From: an uncultured Collinsella sp. | GTDB lineage: Bacteria; Actinomycetota; Coriobacteriia; Coriobacteriales; Coriobacteriaceae | Direction of reading: 5' to 3' | Assembly (NCBI GenBank): GCA_905208975.1 | Contig: CAJLRE010000038.1 | Coordinates: forward strand, 1-17,529 | Length of the DNA stretch: 17,529 bases | Shown here: positions 1 to 5,862 of the stretch, piece after piece | Layout of the letters: each line of letters starts with the position of its first letter | Numbering within the stretch: position 1 is the first letter of the stretch | The notes under the pieces: model-generated | What the model saw: the letters and a program-made list of their open reading frames with translations, nothing else | The model's database searches: none | Told to the model about the DNA's origin: nothing | Program-made: the position numbers and the translations under genes

Positions 1-125
1 CCGCCATCATCGCCTGCGGTGGCACCTGGATGGTCAAGCCCGCCCTGTTCGCCGACGGCGACTTCTCCAAGGTCGAGCAGATCGCCCGCGAGGCCATGGA
101 CGTCGTCAAGAAGGTCCGCGGCTAA
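1..125 (+). CDS. eda: KDPG/KHG aldolase-like protein, C-terminal end (partial)
   Basis: Only the last 40 codons are present, in frame from base 3 to the TAA at 123-125. They contain Cys-Gly-Gly-Thr-Trp-Met-Val followed by a charged C-terminal helix rich in Glu, Ala and Lys. That layout matches the C-terminus of bifunctional 4-hydroxy-2-oxoglutarate / 2-dehydro-3-deoxyphosphogluconate aldolases, where the Gly-Gly-x-Trp-Met segment lies near the phosphate-binding end of the TIM barrel. In that family the enzyme splits KDPG into pyruvate and glyceraldehyde 3-phosphate through a lysine Schiff base. The catalytic lysine lies outside the window, so activity cannot be checked. A G/C hairpin at 201-227 follows. 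The family call is fairly good; the precise substrate is inference. Confidence 0.7.
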   Translation, partial: AIIACGGTWMVKPALFADGDFSKVEQIAREAMDVVKKVRG

Positions 126-200
126 CCCTGCCATTTGGGTACGGGGTAGATATGGTAGGTTTTCTGCTTGACTTCCCCGTTTGATCCGCTCTCTATCGTG

Positions 201-227
201 GGGGCGCGGCCACGGTTGCGCCCCTTT
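201..227 (+). terminator. Probable terminator of the aldolase gene
   Basis: A 7-bp perfect stem, GGGGCGC (201-207) with GCGCCCC (218-224), has a 10-nt loop and is followed by TTTAAAA. It lies 75 bases after the aldolase stop codon. The U-run is short, so it is a moderate intrinsic terminator candidate. Confidence 0.45.
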
Positions 228-231
228 AAAA

Positions 232-324
232 CGGCTCGGAAGCGCGCCGTTTCCGTCACGAACAAGAACCGAAACCGTCTTGTATGCTGATAGAACGTGA
301 CGGAAGCGACACGCACCCGAGCCG
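232..324. repeat. 93-bp imperfect palindrome with nested stems
   Basis: The arms 232-260 and 296-324 pair over 29 positions with about four mismatches. The outer block is CGGCTCGG with CCGAGCCG, and the inner block is a perfect 10-bp match, TTCCGTCACG with CGTGACGGAA. The 35-nt loop carries a small stem, CAAG (263-266) with CTTG (278-281). Read on the minus strand, the outer stem is followed by TTTTAAA, so it could end leftward transcription. It may equally be a dispersed palindromic element or a structured RNA. No gene is recognisable here. Confidence 0.6.
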
Positions 325-391
325 CTTTGTCTACTCGGCTGGCAGTCGCACTCAGCTGAGCCACCTCGACAAAAGCCAGTCCACCAAAACA

Positions 392-461
392 GCTGCGGCG
401 CCGTCTGGAGGAATGAACCCTTGCTTCCGATCTTTTCCTCCAAGCGGCGCCGCAGCCTTTT
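392..461. terminator. Strong hairpin terminator between convergent genes
   Basis: A 12-bp perfect stem (GCTGCGGCGCCG, 392-403, with 445-456) is extended by an 8-bp stem (TGGAGGAA, 406-413, with TTCCTCCA, 435-442) across a two-base interior mismatch. The loop is 21 nt. CCTTTTT follows on the plus strand, and the minus-strand reading ends in CTGTTTTGG. It can therefore serve both the aldolase gene arriving from the left and the GntR gene from the right. The stem is longer than most intrinsic terminators, so it may also belong to the palindromic elements of this window. Confidence 0.7.
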
Positions 462-485
462 TACGCCCCAATAGCACCCCCGCAC

Positions 486-548
486 TTGCGGTGAAATACG
501 GACTGTTTACGCCGCCAGAACCGCAAAACAGTCCATATTTCACCGCAA
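486..548. repeat. 63-bp palindrome with 23-bp arms
   Basis: The arms 486-508 and 526-548 match at 22 of 23 positions and enclose a 17-nt loop. Each arm carries GCGGTGAAATAyGGACTGTTT. The single difference gives a G-U pair on the minus strand. It lies 18 bases after the GntR stop codon, but neither strand has a good U-run, so it is not a classical terminator. A third, single copy of the arm sequence occurs near 1597-1615, which points to a dispersed repeat family. Confidence 0.7.
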
Positions 549-565
549 CTAAGTAAGGGAGCGAG

Positions 566-1258
566 TTAGATGGCCGAGTCTTTGGGCAGCTCGAAATAGT
601 CGGGATGTAAGGCGATAACCGGGCCCTGCTCCTCGGGCATCAGATGCAAGTGCGTCTCTGCCAGATAGCTCGCCGTGTCGGTATCACCCTTCTTAATGGC
701 CTCGAGAATCCGGCGATGCTGACGACGGATCGGCTCCCAATCCAAATCCTGCGACACCATACGTAACCAGTTGTATCGCTCAAAATGCGTGTTGACGCTC
801 TTCATCCAATCCCACAACATGTGGCGGCCGGCAATCTCAAAGCACGTCTCGTGGAACAGGTTGTCTAGGTCGAAAAAGCGGCGCGTTTCTCGATTGTCGA
901 GCGACTCGGACTCGGCAAGAATCTGCTCGAGCCGATGCTTTTGCTCGGGCGTGGCAGCCGAACAGCATTTAATGAGTACGCTTCTTTCGAGTTTCTCGCG
1001 CAAGAAACAGGCATTCTCGGCGTGTTCCATGCTGATCTTAGAGACGTAGGTACCACTCTTGGGACGCGTTTCCACCAGCTCTTGCTCGCGCAGGCGCACA
1101 AAGGACTCGCGAATGGGCGTGCGCCCGATCCCCGTCTCCTTTTCCAAACCAATCGCCGAAAGGCGCGTGCCGGGCCTAAGCTCGGCATAGATGATCTTGG
1201 AGCGCAGTGCGTTGTATGCCTGATCTTGCAGGCTCTGATAATGCTGGTGTTGTTCCAT
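566..1258 (-). CDS. GntR-family (FCD subfamily) transcriptional regulator
   Basis: A 230-residue protein. Residues ~10-75 form a winged helix-turn-helix with the GntR signature (LEKETGIGRTPIRES, then LVETRPKSGTYVS). The rest fits the all-helical FCD effector domain: an Asp/His pair in DLDNLFHE, a His in RQHRRILEAI and another in AETHLHL are the usual metal-ligand positions. Such proteins bind operator DNA and release it on binding small organic acids or sugar acids. I chose the ATG at 1258 because GAGGG lies four bases before it; an upstream GTG/ATG (1300/1297) would add 13-14 residues but lacks a ribosome site. A possible -10 (TAGTAT) lies at 1303-1308. No target operon adjoins it, so the regulon is unknown. 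Confidence 0.88.
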   Translation of the reverse strand: MEQHQHYQSLQDQAYNALRSKIIYAELRPGTRLSAIGLEKETGIGRTPIRESFVRLREQELVETRPKSGTYVSKISMEHAENACFLREKLERSVLIKCCSAATPEQKHRLEQILAESESLDNRETRRFFDLDNLFHETCFEIAGRHMLWDWMKSVNTHFERYNWLRMVSQDLDWEPIRRQHRRILEAIKKGDTDTASYLAETHLHLMPEEQGPVIALHPDYFELPKDSAI

Positions 1259-1321
1259 AAAGCCCTCGGATGAAGCACACGGTTTGTCGAATTTCATCAC
1301 GTAATACTATCTCATCGACAC

Positions 1322-1362
1322 GCCCCAGCTCCCAATCAGTCTTTTTGGGACGGGGCTCTTTT
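1322..1362 (+). terminator. Terminator-like hairpin upstream of the GntR gene
   Basis: GCCCC (1322-1326) plus CCCA (1331-1334) pair with TGGG (1346-1349) plus GGGGC (1352-1356), and TCTTTT follows on the plus strand. No plus-strand gene precedes it, so it may stop antisense transcription or be an orphan repeat. Confidence 0.4.
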
Positions 1363-1392
1363 AGCTACCCTGGCCCGCAGATCGGCCCCCTT

Positions 1393-1552
1393 GCCACAAA
1401 AGTGGCCCATCTACTACGTTAACACGGATAGCCTCGGCCATACCGAAAACCGTGAAAACAAAACCGCAGGTAGACAGCTTGTCGATTTTCGAAAAAGCCG
1501 ACTATGGTTGACCCCTGCGGCTTAAACGTAGTAGATAGGCCCTTTTCGTGGC
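1393..1552. repeat. 160-bp palindromic element with ~29-bp terminal inverted repeats
   Basis: The arms 1393-1421 and 1524-1552 match at 25 of 29 positions; each contains ATCTACTACGTT beside GGCC and an outer GCCAC/GTGGC. A second stem, CCGCAGG (1464-1470) with CCTGCGG (1514-1520), lies inside. Open frames across it are short and not protein-like. The layout fits a MITE-like non-autonomous element or a structured RNA. No clear target-site duplication was seen. It occupies the core of the 540-base gene-free stretch between the GntR and AlbA_2 genes. Confidence 0.65.
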
Positions 1553-1616
1553 GCAGCACTACTGCACCCCAAATTGGCACCCCGAGCCTGTTATAAGTTG
1601 CTGTGAAATACGGACG

Positions 1617-1644
1617 GTTGATAATCAAGGGTTGATAATCAAGG
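1617..1644. repeat. Perfect 14-bp tandem duplication
   Basis: GTTGATAATCAAGG occurs twice back to back (1617-1630 and 1631-1644). The core TTGATAATCAA is itself nearly palindromic. The copy directly follows the dispersed arm sequence GTGAAATACGGAC (1603-1615). Confidence 0.75.
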
Positions 1645-1647
1645 CGC

Positions 1648-1705
1648 GCTATACGGCTTGCTATATCTCACTTAACTTTGCTGTACGTCGCTATACTTTG
1701 CTATA
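1648..1705. repeat. Four GCTATA boxes in an A/T-rich stretch
   Basis: GCTATA begins at 1648, 1660, 1690 and 1700, in two pairs (CGCTATAC followed closely by TTGCTATA). A degenerate GCTGTA lies at 1680. Function unknown; there is no gene to the right on this strand. Confidence 0.5.
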
Positions 1706-1743
1706 AATTGACAATAATCGGCCCGTTACCATCCGGGATATAA

Positions 1744-1775
1744 CGGACCCCAAGCCAACGCTGGCTTGGGGTCCG
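1744..1775 (-). terminator. Hairpin downstream of the AlbA_2-type gene
   Basis: A perfect 14-bp stem (CGGACCCCAAGCCA with its complement) closes a 4-nt loop, ACGC. It begins 23 bases past the stop of the minus-strand gene ending at 1799. The following U-run is poor on both strands (TTATAT on minus, TCTTGT on plus), so it is a likely 3'-end stem but a weak intrinsic terminator. Confidence 0.6.
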
Positions 1776-1798
1776 TCTTGTACCATGGCTCTTTTTGA

Positions 1799-3052
1799 CT
1801 ATGAGCGCTCGTATTTCGTGGCCCGCCCGGTTCCCTGCCTTACGATTGCATTCCGTTCAAGCAGAGATTCGAGTGCCGCCAACGTCCGCATGCGGCTCAG
1901 CCCCGTCTGTTTTTCAATCTCGCTTCGCGACATAATTCGCCCGCCCGACAAGGCCTTGAGAACCTGGACCTCTTCCTCGGACCCTTCAAAGGCATCGGTA
2001 ACGGGCAATGTGACGGCCACCATGCCGCCGCGAACATCAAAAATTGGTTGATTGATCGAACCGCGATAGGCACGTCTAATGCGCGCGATTCCCGTACCAA
2101 ATTTCTCGATGTAATCCAGCTTTAAGAAGGCCTCTGCAACGATGGGGTTTCTGAGCACGGATATCTGCCCATACAGGTATTGTTCCGTCGTCAAACCGGC
2201 GGGCAGCGATCCGGGGGAGGTCACAACGACGCGATCATCGTACAGGGCAATTTGAACGTTCGCTCGAACGTCCCACGTCCGATGCACTAAAGCGTTTGCA
2301 ACAGCTTCGCGGAATGCCTCAAGAGGAATTCGATCGGTTTGGACGCGCTCCATCCCTTCGATACGCTCATAACGGTAGTAGCGTGCAAACATAGCCACCG
2401 CCCTGTCCGCCTGCTCAATTGCGGATACATTTGTCGCCGCCTCGCGATCCAAGATCACATCCTCGGTATCGCCAAAACGGACGCAGTCGATGCCTGGAAA
2501 ATCATTCTTATCCGCTAAAATCGCCGCGGCATTGGTATAGCCATCCTTGCCGAGCAAGCGGAGCGTACGCAAGATATCCGACGTTAGCTCGGAAATGCCG
2601 AGGTGTTCAACACACTTATGCTCGAGCGTATGAAAGCTCAAGTCCTGGCGAGCCGACGTGAGCGCGTCGAACGTTACGTTGCTGCCTTCGAGCGTCAGCC
2701 TGCCATACTCAAACCGGTCGACCTCCACCGTTGCCGAATCGTTTCGCCTGTAGGCCTTTCCCTTGCTTCGATAGGGTTTGTCCTGTCCCTCATAAACCGT
2801 AAGGATTACGGTCCCGTGTTTCTCATCGGGCTCGAGCGTGTAACGGGGAGCGGGGTCCAAGCTGTCATTAATCATGTTCTCGATGCGGAGACACTCTGCG
2901 ACCGGATCTGCAAGGCCGACAACCACGCCCTCGTCATCAACGCCAAACTCAATCTTGCCCGTCCCATAGTTTGCATAGGCGCTCACCGTTTTAAGAAACG
3001 TCGGCGTAACGCTTTCCTTGTATTCGACTGTAGGGCTCTCTCTAACAACCAT
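1799..3052 (-). CDS. AlbA_2 (Schlafen-type) DNA-binding / RecG-like C-terminal domain protein, putative transcriptional regulator
   Basis: A 417-residue protein. Residues ~5-115 match the AlbA_2 domain (ESPTVEYKES, then GKIEFGVDDEGVVVG and RRNDSATVEV). Residues ~245-330 show the HATPase_c_4 / RecG-like pattern: REAVANALVHRTW, DDRVVVTSPGSLP, RNPIVAEAF and EKFGTGIARI. The last ~55 residues form a winged helix (RSEIEKQTGLSRMRTLAALESLLERNAIV). Proteins of this design are common in bacteria and usually annotated as putative transcriptional regulators; their biochemistry is poorly known. I chose the ATG at 3052: GAGGGGG lies eight bases upstream, and the protein then starts at the conserved RES-TVEYKE segment. 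The ATG at 3079 would sit almost on the predicted start of transcription (-10 at 3090-3095). It is a lone gene, probably autoregulated by the sites upstream. Confidence 0.85.
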   Translation of the reverse strand: MVVRESPTVEYKESVTPTFLKTVSAYANYGTGKIEFGVDDEGVVVGLADPVAECLRIENMINDSLDPAPRYTLEPDEKHGTVILTVYEGQDKPYRSKGKAYRRNDSATVEVDRFEYGRLTLEGSNVTFDALTSARQDLSFHTLEHKCVEHLGISELTSDILRTLRLLGKDGYTNAAAILADKNDFPGIDCVRFGDTEDVILDREAATNVSAIEQADRAVAMFARYYRYERIEGMERVQTDRIPLEAFREAVANALVHRTWDVRANVQIALYDDRVVVTSPGSLPAGLTTEQYLYGQISVLRNPIVAEAFLKLDYIEKFGTGIARIRRAYRGSINQPIFDVRGGMVAVTLPVTDAFEGSEEEVQVLKALSGGRIMSRSEIEKQTGLSRMRTLAALESLLERNAIVRQGTGRATKYERS

Positions 3053-3089
3053 ATGCACAACCCCCTCGTTTCGTACCATTCATAACCGT

Positions 3090-3095
3090 ATTATA
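3090..3095 (-). promoter_or_regulatory. -10 box of the AlbA_2-type gene
   Basis: On the minus strand this is a perfect TATAAT. Initiation about 7 bases downstream would leave a ~30-nt leader ahead of the ATG at 3052. The -35 position (CAGTAC) is a poor match, which would suit an activated or tightly controlled promoter. Confidence 0.6.
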
Positions 3096-3096
3096 A

Positions 3097-3224
3097 GACG
3101 AAAACCGTTTGCGTACTGATTTATATAAGACGCAAACTGTTTTCGTCTTGATTTGCGTACGGAATTAAGACGCATAATTTCGCTTTCGTATGGCTCAATG
3201 CCGGACGCAGACTGTTTTCGTCTG
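3097..3224. promoter_or_regulatory. Three operator-like palindromes, consensus GACGmAAACyGTTTkCGTC
   Basis: Site a (3097-3116) directly abuts the -10 box. Site b (3127-3149) is the best: its 11-base halves AAGACGCAAAC and GTTTTCGTCTT match at 10 of 11 positions. Site c (3202-3224) is weaker, with GACGCAGAC and GTTTTCGTC. Extra half-sites (ATTTGCGTAC near 3151, AAGACGCAT near 3167) lie between. Placement at the promoter suggests binding by a dimeric regulator, most simply the adjacent gene's product, which carries DNA-binding domains at both ends. Confidence 0.6.
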
Positions 3225-3248
3225 TCAATACGTCTGCAATCCAAACGA

Positions 3249-3284
3249 AAAGAGCCCCGAGCTCGTATGAACTCGGGGCTCTTT
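3249..3284 (-). terminator. Bidirectional-looking terminator of the ene-reductase gene
   Basis: A 13-bp perfect stem, AAAGAGCCCCGAG (3249-3261) with CTCGGGGCTCTTT (3272-3284), has a 10-nt loop. On the minus strand it ends in CTCTTTTCGTTT. It lies about 150 bases beyond the ene-reductase stop codon and insulates the AlbA_2-type promoter from readthrough. The 3285-3434 stretch between holds only a small GCCGCC/GGCGGC hairpin. Confidence 0.75.
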
Positions 3285-3434
3285 GTGCCGCACATCTATG
3301 AGAGGAGAAATTCGATGCGTACGGGCGCTACTCCATGAAGCCGCCCTGGGATGGCGGCAACCTCGTCAATGGGGCCAGGTTTACATGCGCCAAGTTGGTG
3401 CAAAGTAACCTGCCCCCACGCAACAAGGGGTTGA

Positions 3435-5384
3435 CTAGAGCTCGCAGGCAACCCTGTAGCCATCGCCGATGGCGTCGCGGATGTTGCCGCACTTGTTGGC
3501 ATCGCCCAGCACGTGGGTGGCAACACCGGCGGCGGCAAGGTCGTCGGCCAGCTTGGTATTGGGACGATAGCCCATGGCAAGCACCAGCGTATCGGCACCG
3601 GTGATGGTGTGGACCTCGCCGTCCTTCTCGTAACTGATGGTGTCCTCGGTAATCTCGGTCACCTTGGCCTCGGTCAGCACGTGGACGCCCTTGGAGAGCA
3701 TGCGCGTGATGAGCACCGCGCGACCGGCACCGCCCTCGTTGGCGGCGAGCGTCTTGGTCATCTCGATGACGGTGACATCGCGATTGGCCGGCGAGAGGTC
3801 ATTGACCAACGGGGCCAGGTAATCGGCCGTCTCGCAGCCAACGGTGCCGCCGCCCACGATGACGATCTTCTTGCCCGGGAAAGCCTTGCCGCCCAGCAGG
3901 TCGTCGGCCGTCATAACCTGCTTAAAGCCCTGCATGAAGGCCGGAGCGATGGGCTCGGCGCCATAAGCCAGGACGACCTCGTAGCCCGCGTAGTCACGCT
4001 GAATGTCCTCGGCCGAAAGCTCGGTACCAAAGACGCACTTTACGCCCGCATCGGCCAGGCGACGGTACTGATACTTGATCACGCGGGTGAGCTCCTGCTT
4101 TGCCGGCGGAACGGCTGCGATGCGCATCTCGCCACCCGGCTCGTCCTGCTTATCCACGAGCACCACGTTGTGGCCGCGCTTGGCGGCAATGAACGCCGCC
4201 TCCATGCCCGCGGGACCGGCGCCCACAACCAGTACGTTCTTGGCCTCGGCGGCAGGCTCGTAGCCGGCCTCGTCGCGCTCCACGTCCGGGTTGACGGTGC
4301 AGGAGATGCGCTTGCCAAACATAATGCCGTTCAGGCAGCGCAGGCAGCCAATGCAGGGGCGGATGTCGTCGGCGTTGCCGGCAGCGGCCTTGTTGCAGAA
4401 CTCGGCATCGCACAGATTGGCGCGGCCCATCATGCAGATGTCGGCGGCGCCGTCCTCGATCAGCTCCTCGGCGATCCAGGCCTCGTTAATGCGGCCGACC
4501 GTGGCGACAGGAATGTTGACGTGCTTTTTGATCTCGCGCGAGCAGGCGGCGTGCGAGGCCTGCTGAGTACCGGCGGCGGGAATTGCGGAGCCGCGCTTGA
4601 TGGTGGTACCACCCGACACATGAATCATGTCGACGCCGGCCTTCTCCAGGCGACGCGAGACGTAGATCATGTCGTTGAGGGTCAGGCCGCCATCGGTGTA
4701 CTCATCGCCCGAGATACGAACGTCGATGATAAAGTCCTTGCCGCAGCGCTCGCGAATCTCGGCGATGACCTCGAGCAGAAAGCGCATGCGGGCGTCGAGC
4801 GAGCCGCCGTACTCGTCGGTGCGCTTGTTGTAGAGCGGAGTCAAAAAGCCGCCAAGCATGCCGTGGGCGTGTGCCGCGTGGACCTCGACGCCATCGACAC
4901 CGGCCTTCCGCATACGCACAGCAGCGTCGCCAAACTGATGCGTAAGCTCGTGAATCTCATCGACCGTGATGGGGCGCGGCGCTTCGCGGGCATAGGACGG
5001 GCCCACAAAGGACGGAGCGATCAGGCGCGGCGTGCCCGGAATGTTAAAGGCCATATAGGCGGGATGGAAGAGCTGCGGCATGATCTTGCAGCCATACTCG
5101 TGGACGGCCGCGGCGAGCTTTTCCCAGCCGGGGATAAACGTGTCGTCGTAGCAGCACATGTCGCCCGGCAGATAGGTATAGGTAGGCTCGACCGTCACGA
5201 CCTCGGTAATGATGAGGCCCACGCCGCCCTTGGCGCGGGCACGGTAATGATCGACCAAGTCGTCGGTCACATAGCCATGATCGGCCAGGTTGGTGGACAC
5301 CGGCGGCATAAAGACGCGGTTCTTGACCTCGGTCGTACCGACCTTGATCGGGCTAAAGAGCATCGGATAGGCGGAGGACTCCAT
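3435..5384 (-). CDS. NADH:flavin oxidoreductase / 2,4-dienoyl-CoA reductase family ene-reductase (FMN, 4Fe-4S, FAD)
   Basis: A 649-residue, probably cytoplasmic enzyme of the family that includes FadH, BaiCD/BaiH and clostridial enoate reductases. Residues ~5-345 form the Old Yellow Enzyme FMN barrel (SPIKVGTTEVKNRVFMPP; HAAHAHGMLGGFLTP at ~169; RTDEYGGSLDARMRFL). Cysteines 344, 347, 350 and 362 (CIGCLRC, then SCTVNP) are the expected 4Fe-4S ligands. A first Rossmann motif, VVGAGPAGMEAA, lies at ~386, and a second, VIVGGGTVGCETADYL, about 130 residues later, for FAD and NAD(P)H. The family moves hydride from NAD(P)H through FAD, Fe-S and FMN to an activated C=C bond, or the reverse; the substrate cannot be read here. 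The ATG at 5384 has GAAAGGAAG upstream and the family's normal N-terminus. An upstream in-frame start (5465) would add 27 unrelated residues across the inverted repeat. Confidence 0.9.
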   Translation of the reverse strand: MESSAYPMLFSPIKVGTTEVKNRVFMPPVSTNLADHGYVTDDLVDHYRARAKGGVGLIITEVVTVEPTYTYLPGDMCCYDDTFIPGWEKLAAAVHEYGCKIMPQLFHPAYMAFNIPGTPRLIAPSFVGPSYAREAPRPITVDEIHELTHQFGDAAVRMRKAGVDGVEVHAAHAHGMLGGFLTPLYNKRTDEYGGSLDARMRFLLEVIAEIRERCGKDFIIDVRISGDEYTDGGLTLNDMIYVSRRLEKAGVDMIHVSGGTTIKRGSAIPAAGTQQASHAACSREIKKHVNIPVATVGRINEAWIAEELIEDGAADICMMGRANLCDAEFCNKAAAGNADDIRPCIGCLRCLNGIMFGKRISCTVNPDVERDEAGYEPAAEAKNVLVVGAGPAGMEAAFIAAKRGHNVVLVDKQDEPGGEMRIAAVPPAKQELTRVIKYQYRRLADAGVKCVFGTELSAEDIQRDYAGYEVVLAYGAEPIAPAFMQGFKQVMTADDLLGGKAFPGKKIVIVGGGTVGCETADYLAPLVNDLSPANRDVTVIEMTKTLAANEGGAGRAVLITRMLSKGVHVLTEAKVTEITEDTISYEKDGEVHTITGADTLVLAMGYRPNTKLADDLAAAGVATHVLGDANKCGNIRDAIGDGYRVACEL

Positions 5385-5413
5385 ACAGGCTTCCTTTCGT
5401 TTGAGCCGCTCGG

Positions 5414-5452
5414 CGGCAGTTGCTAACGTACCTATCGTATCAGCAACTGCCG
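5414..5452. promoter_or_regulatory. 11-bp inverted repeat upstream of the ene-reductase
   Basis: CGGCAGTTGCT (5414-5424) and AGCAACTGCCG (5442-5452) are perfect inverted copies separated by 17 bases. The right edge is 68 bases and the left edge 30 bases from the start codon, so it probably overlaps the promoter. The spacer contains GATACGAT on the minus strand, a possible -10. It could be an operator or a leader hairpin. Confidence 0.55.
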
Positions 5453-5486
5453 TATCCGTAGTCAAACATGCCCAAACGCCGGTCGA

Positions 5487-5687
5487 CTAATGAATACCGC
5501 GGCTCAGGTCTTCGGCAATTTTGTCCACGCCCTTAAGCGCGGCGCAGGTTTTTTTATTGGAACAATGTCCCGTGCAAACGCCACCTTGAGCGCAGTCGGC
5601 GCAGGTGCCCTTGCGATAAATGCGCACGCACACGGCGACAAACGCGATGCCGATAACAGCCAGTACAACAATATCGATAGGTGCCAT
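5487..5687 (-). CDS. FeoB-associated Cys-rich membrane protein
   Basis: A 66-residue protein. Residues ~4-22 form one hydrophobic membrane span (IDIVVLAVIGIAFVAVCV). A short basic stretch (RIYRKG) and a Cys-rich tail follow: CADCAQGGVCTGHCSNKKTC, then an amphipathic end. This layout matches the small FeoB-associated proteins encoded next to feoB in many Firmicutes and Coriobacteria, thought to help ferrous iron delivery; their role is not firmly established. The ATG at 5687 has AGGAGG six bases upstream. It lies 175 bases beyond the feoB stop with a terminator between, so it is probably expressed from its own promoter or by readthrough. Confidence 0.88.
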   Translation of the reverse strand: MAPIDIVVLAVIGIAFVAVCVRIYRKGTCADCAQGGVCTGHCSNKKTCAALKGVDKIAEDLSRGIH

Positions 5688-5800
5688 AGCAAGCCTCCTC
5701 TAGTTAACCATCACTTACTTTACCCCATTCTCCACCTACCAAAAAGGGGCAGGTATATTTTGGTCGGTTTTATCTGCGGAAACGCCACATCTCCCTCACC

Positions 5801-5833
5801 AAAAAGCCCGAGTGTCGCTGGGACACCCGGGCT
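5801..5833 (-). terminator. feoB terminator
   Basis: A 12-bp stem, AGCCCGAGTGTC (5805-5816) with GACACCCGGGCT (5822-5833), has one position that pairs as G-U on the minus strand and is followed there by TTTTT. It lies 30 bases past the feoB stop. Confidence 0.8.
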
Positions 5834-5862
5834 CGTGGAAAGGGGCTGATCCTTATTCGGAC

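Noticed and set aside
340..372. tRNA-like fragment on the minus strand (GGTGGCTCAGCTGAGTGCGACTGCC)-type D-arm similarity
   Set aside because: There is no T-arm GGTTCGA consensus, no acceptor stem and no credible anticodon arm; the neighbourhood is explained by the palindrome at 232-324.
1419..1628. 69-codon open frame on the minus strand
   Set aside because: It runs through the 160-bp inverted repeat and the repeat copy next to it, with no ribosome site or protein-like pattern.
3315..3338. Seven-codon mini-ORF after a GAGGAGA sequence
   Set aside because: It is only MRTGATP with no plus-strand gene downstream, so neither a leader peptide nor a gene is supported.
3513..5426. Long open frame opposite the ene-reductase
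   Set aside because: It is antisense to a gene with clear domain motifs, and its composition (Gly, Ala, Val, His and Asp rich) is what G/C-ending codons produce when read backwards.
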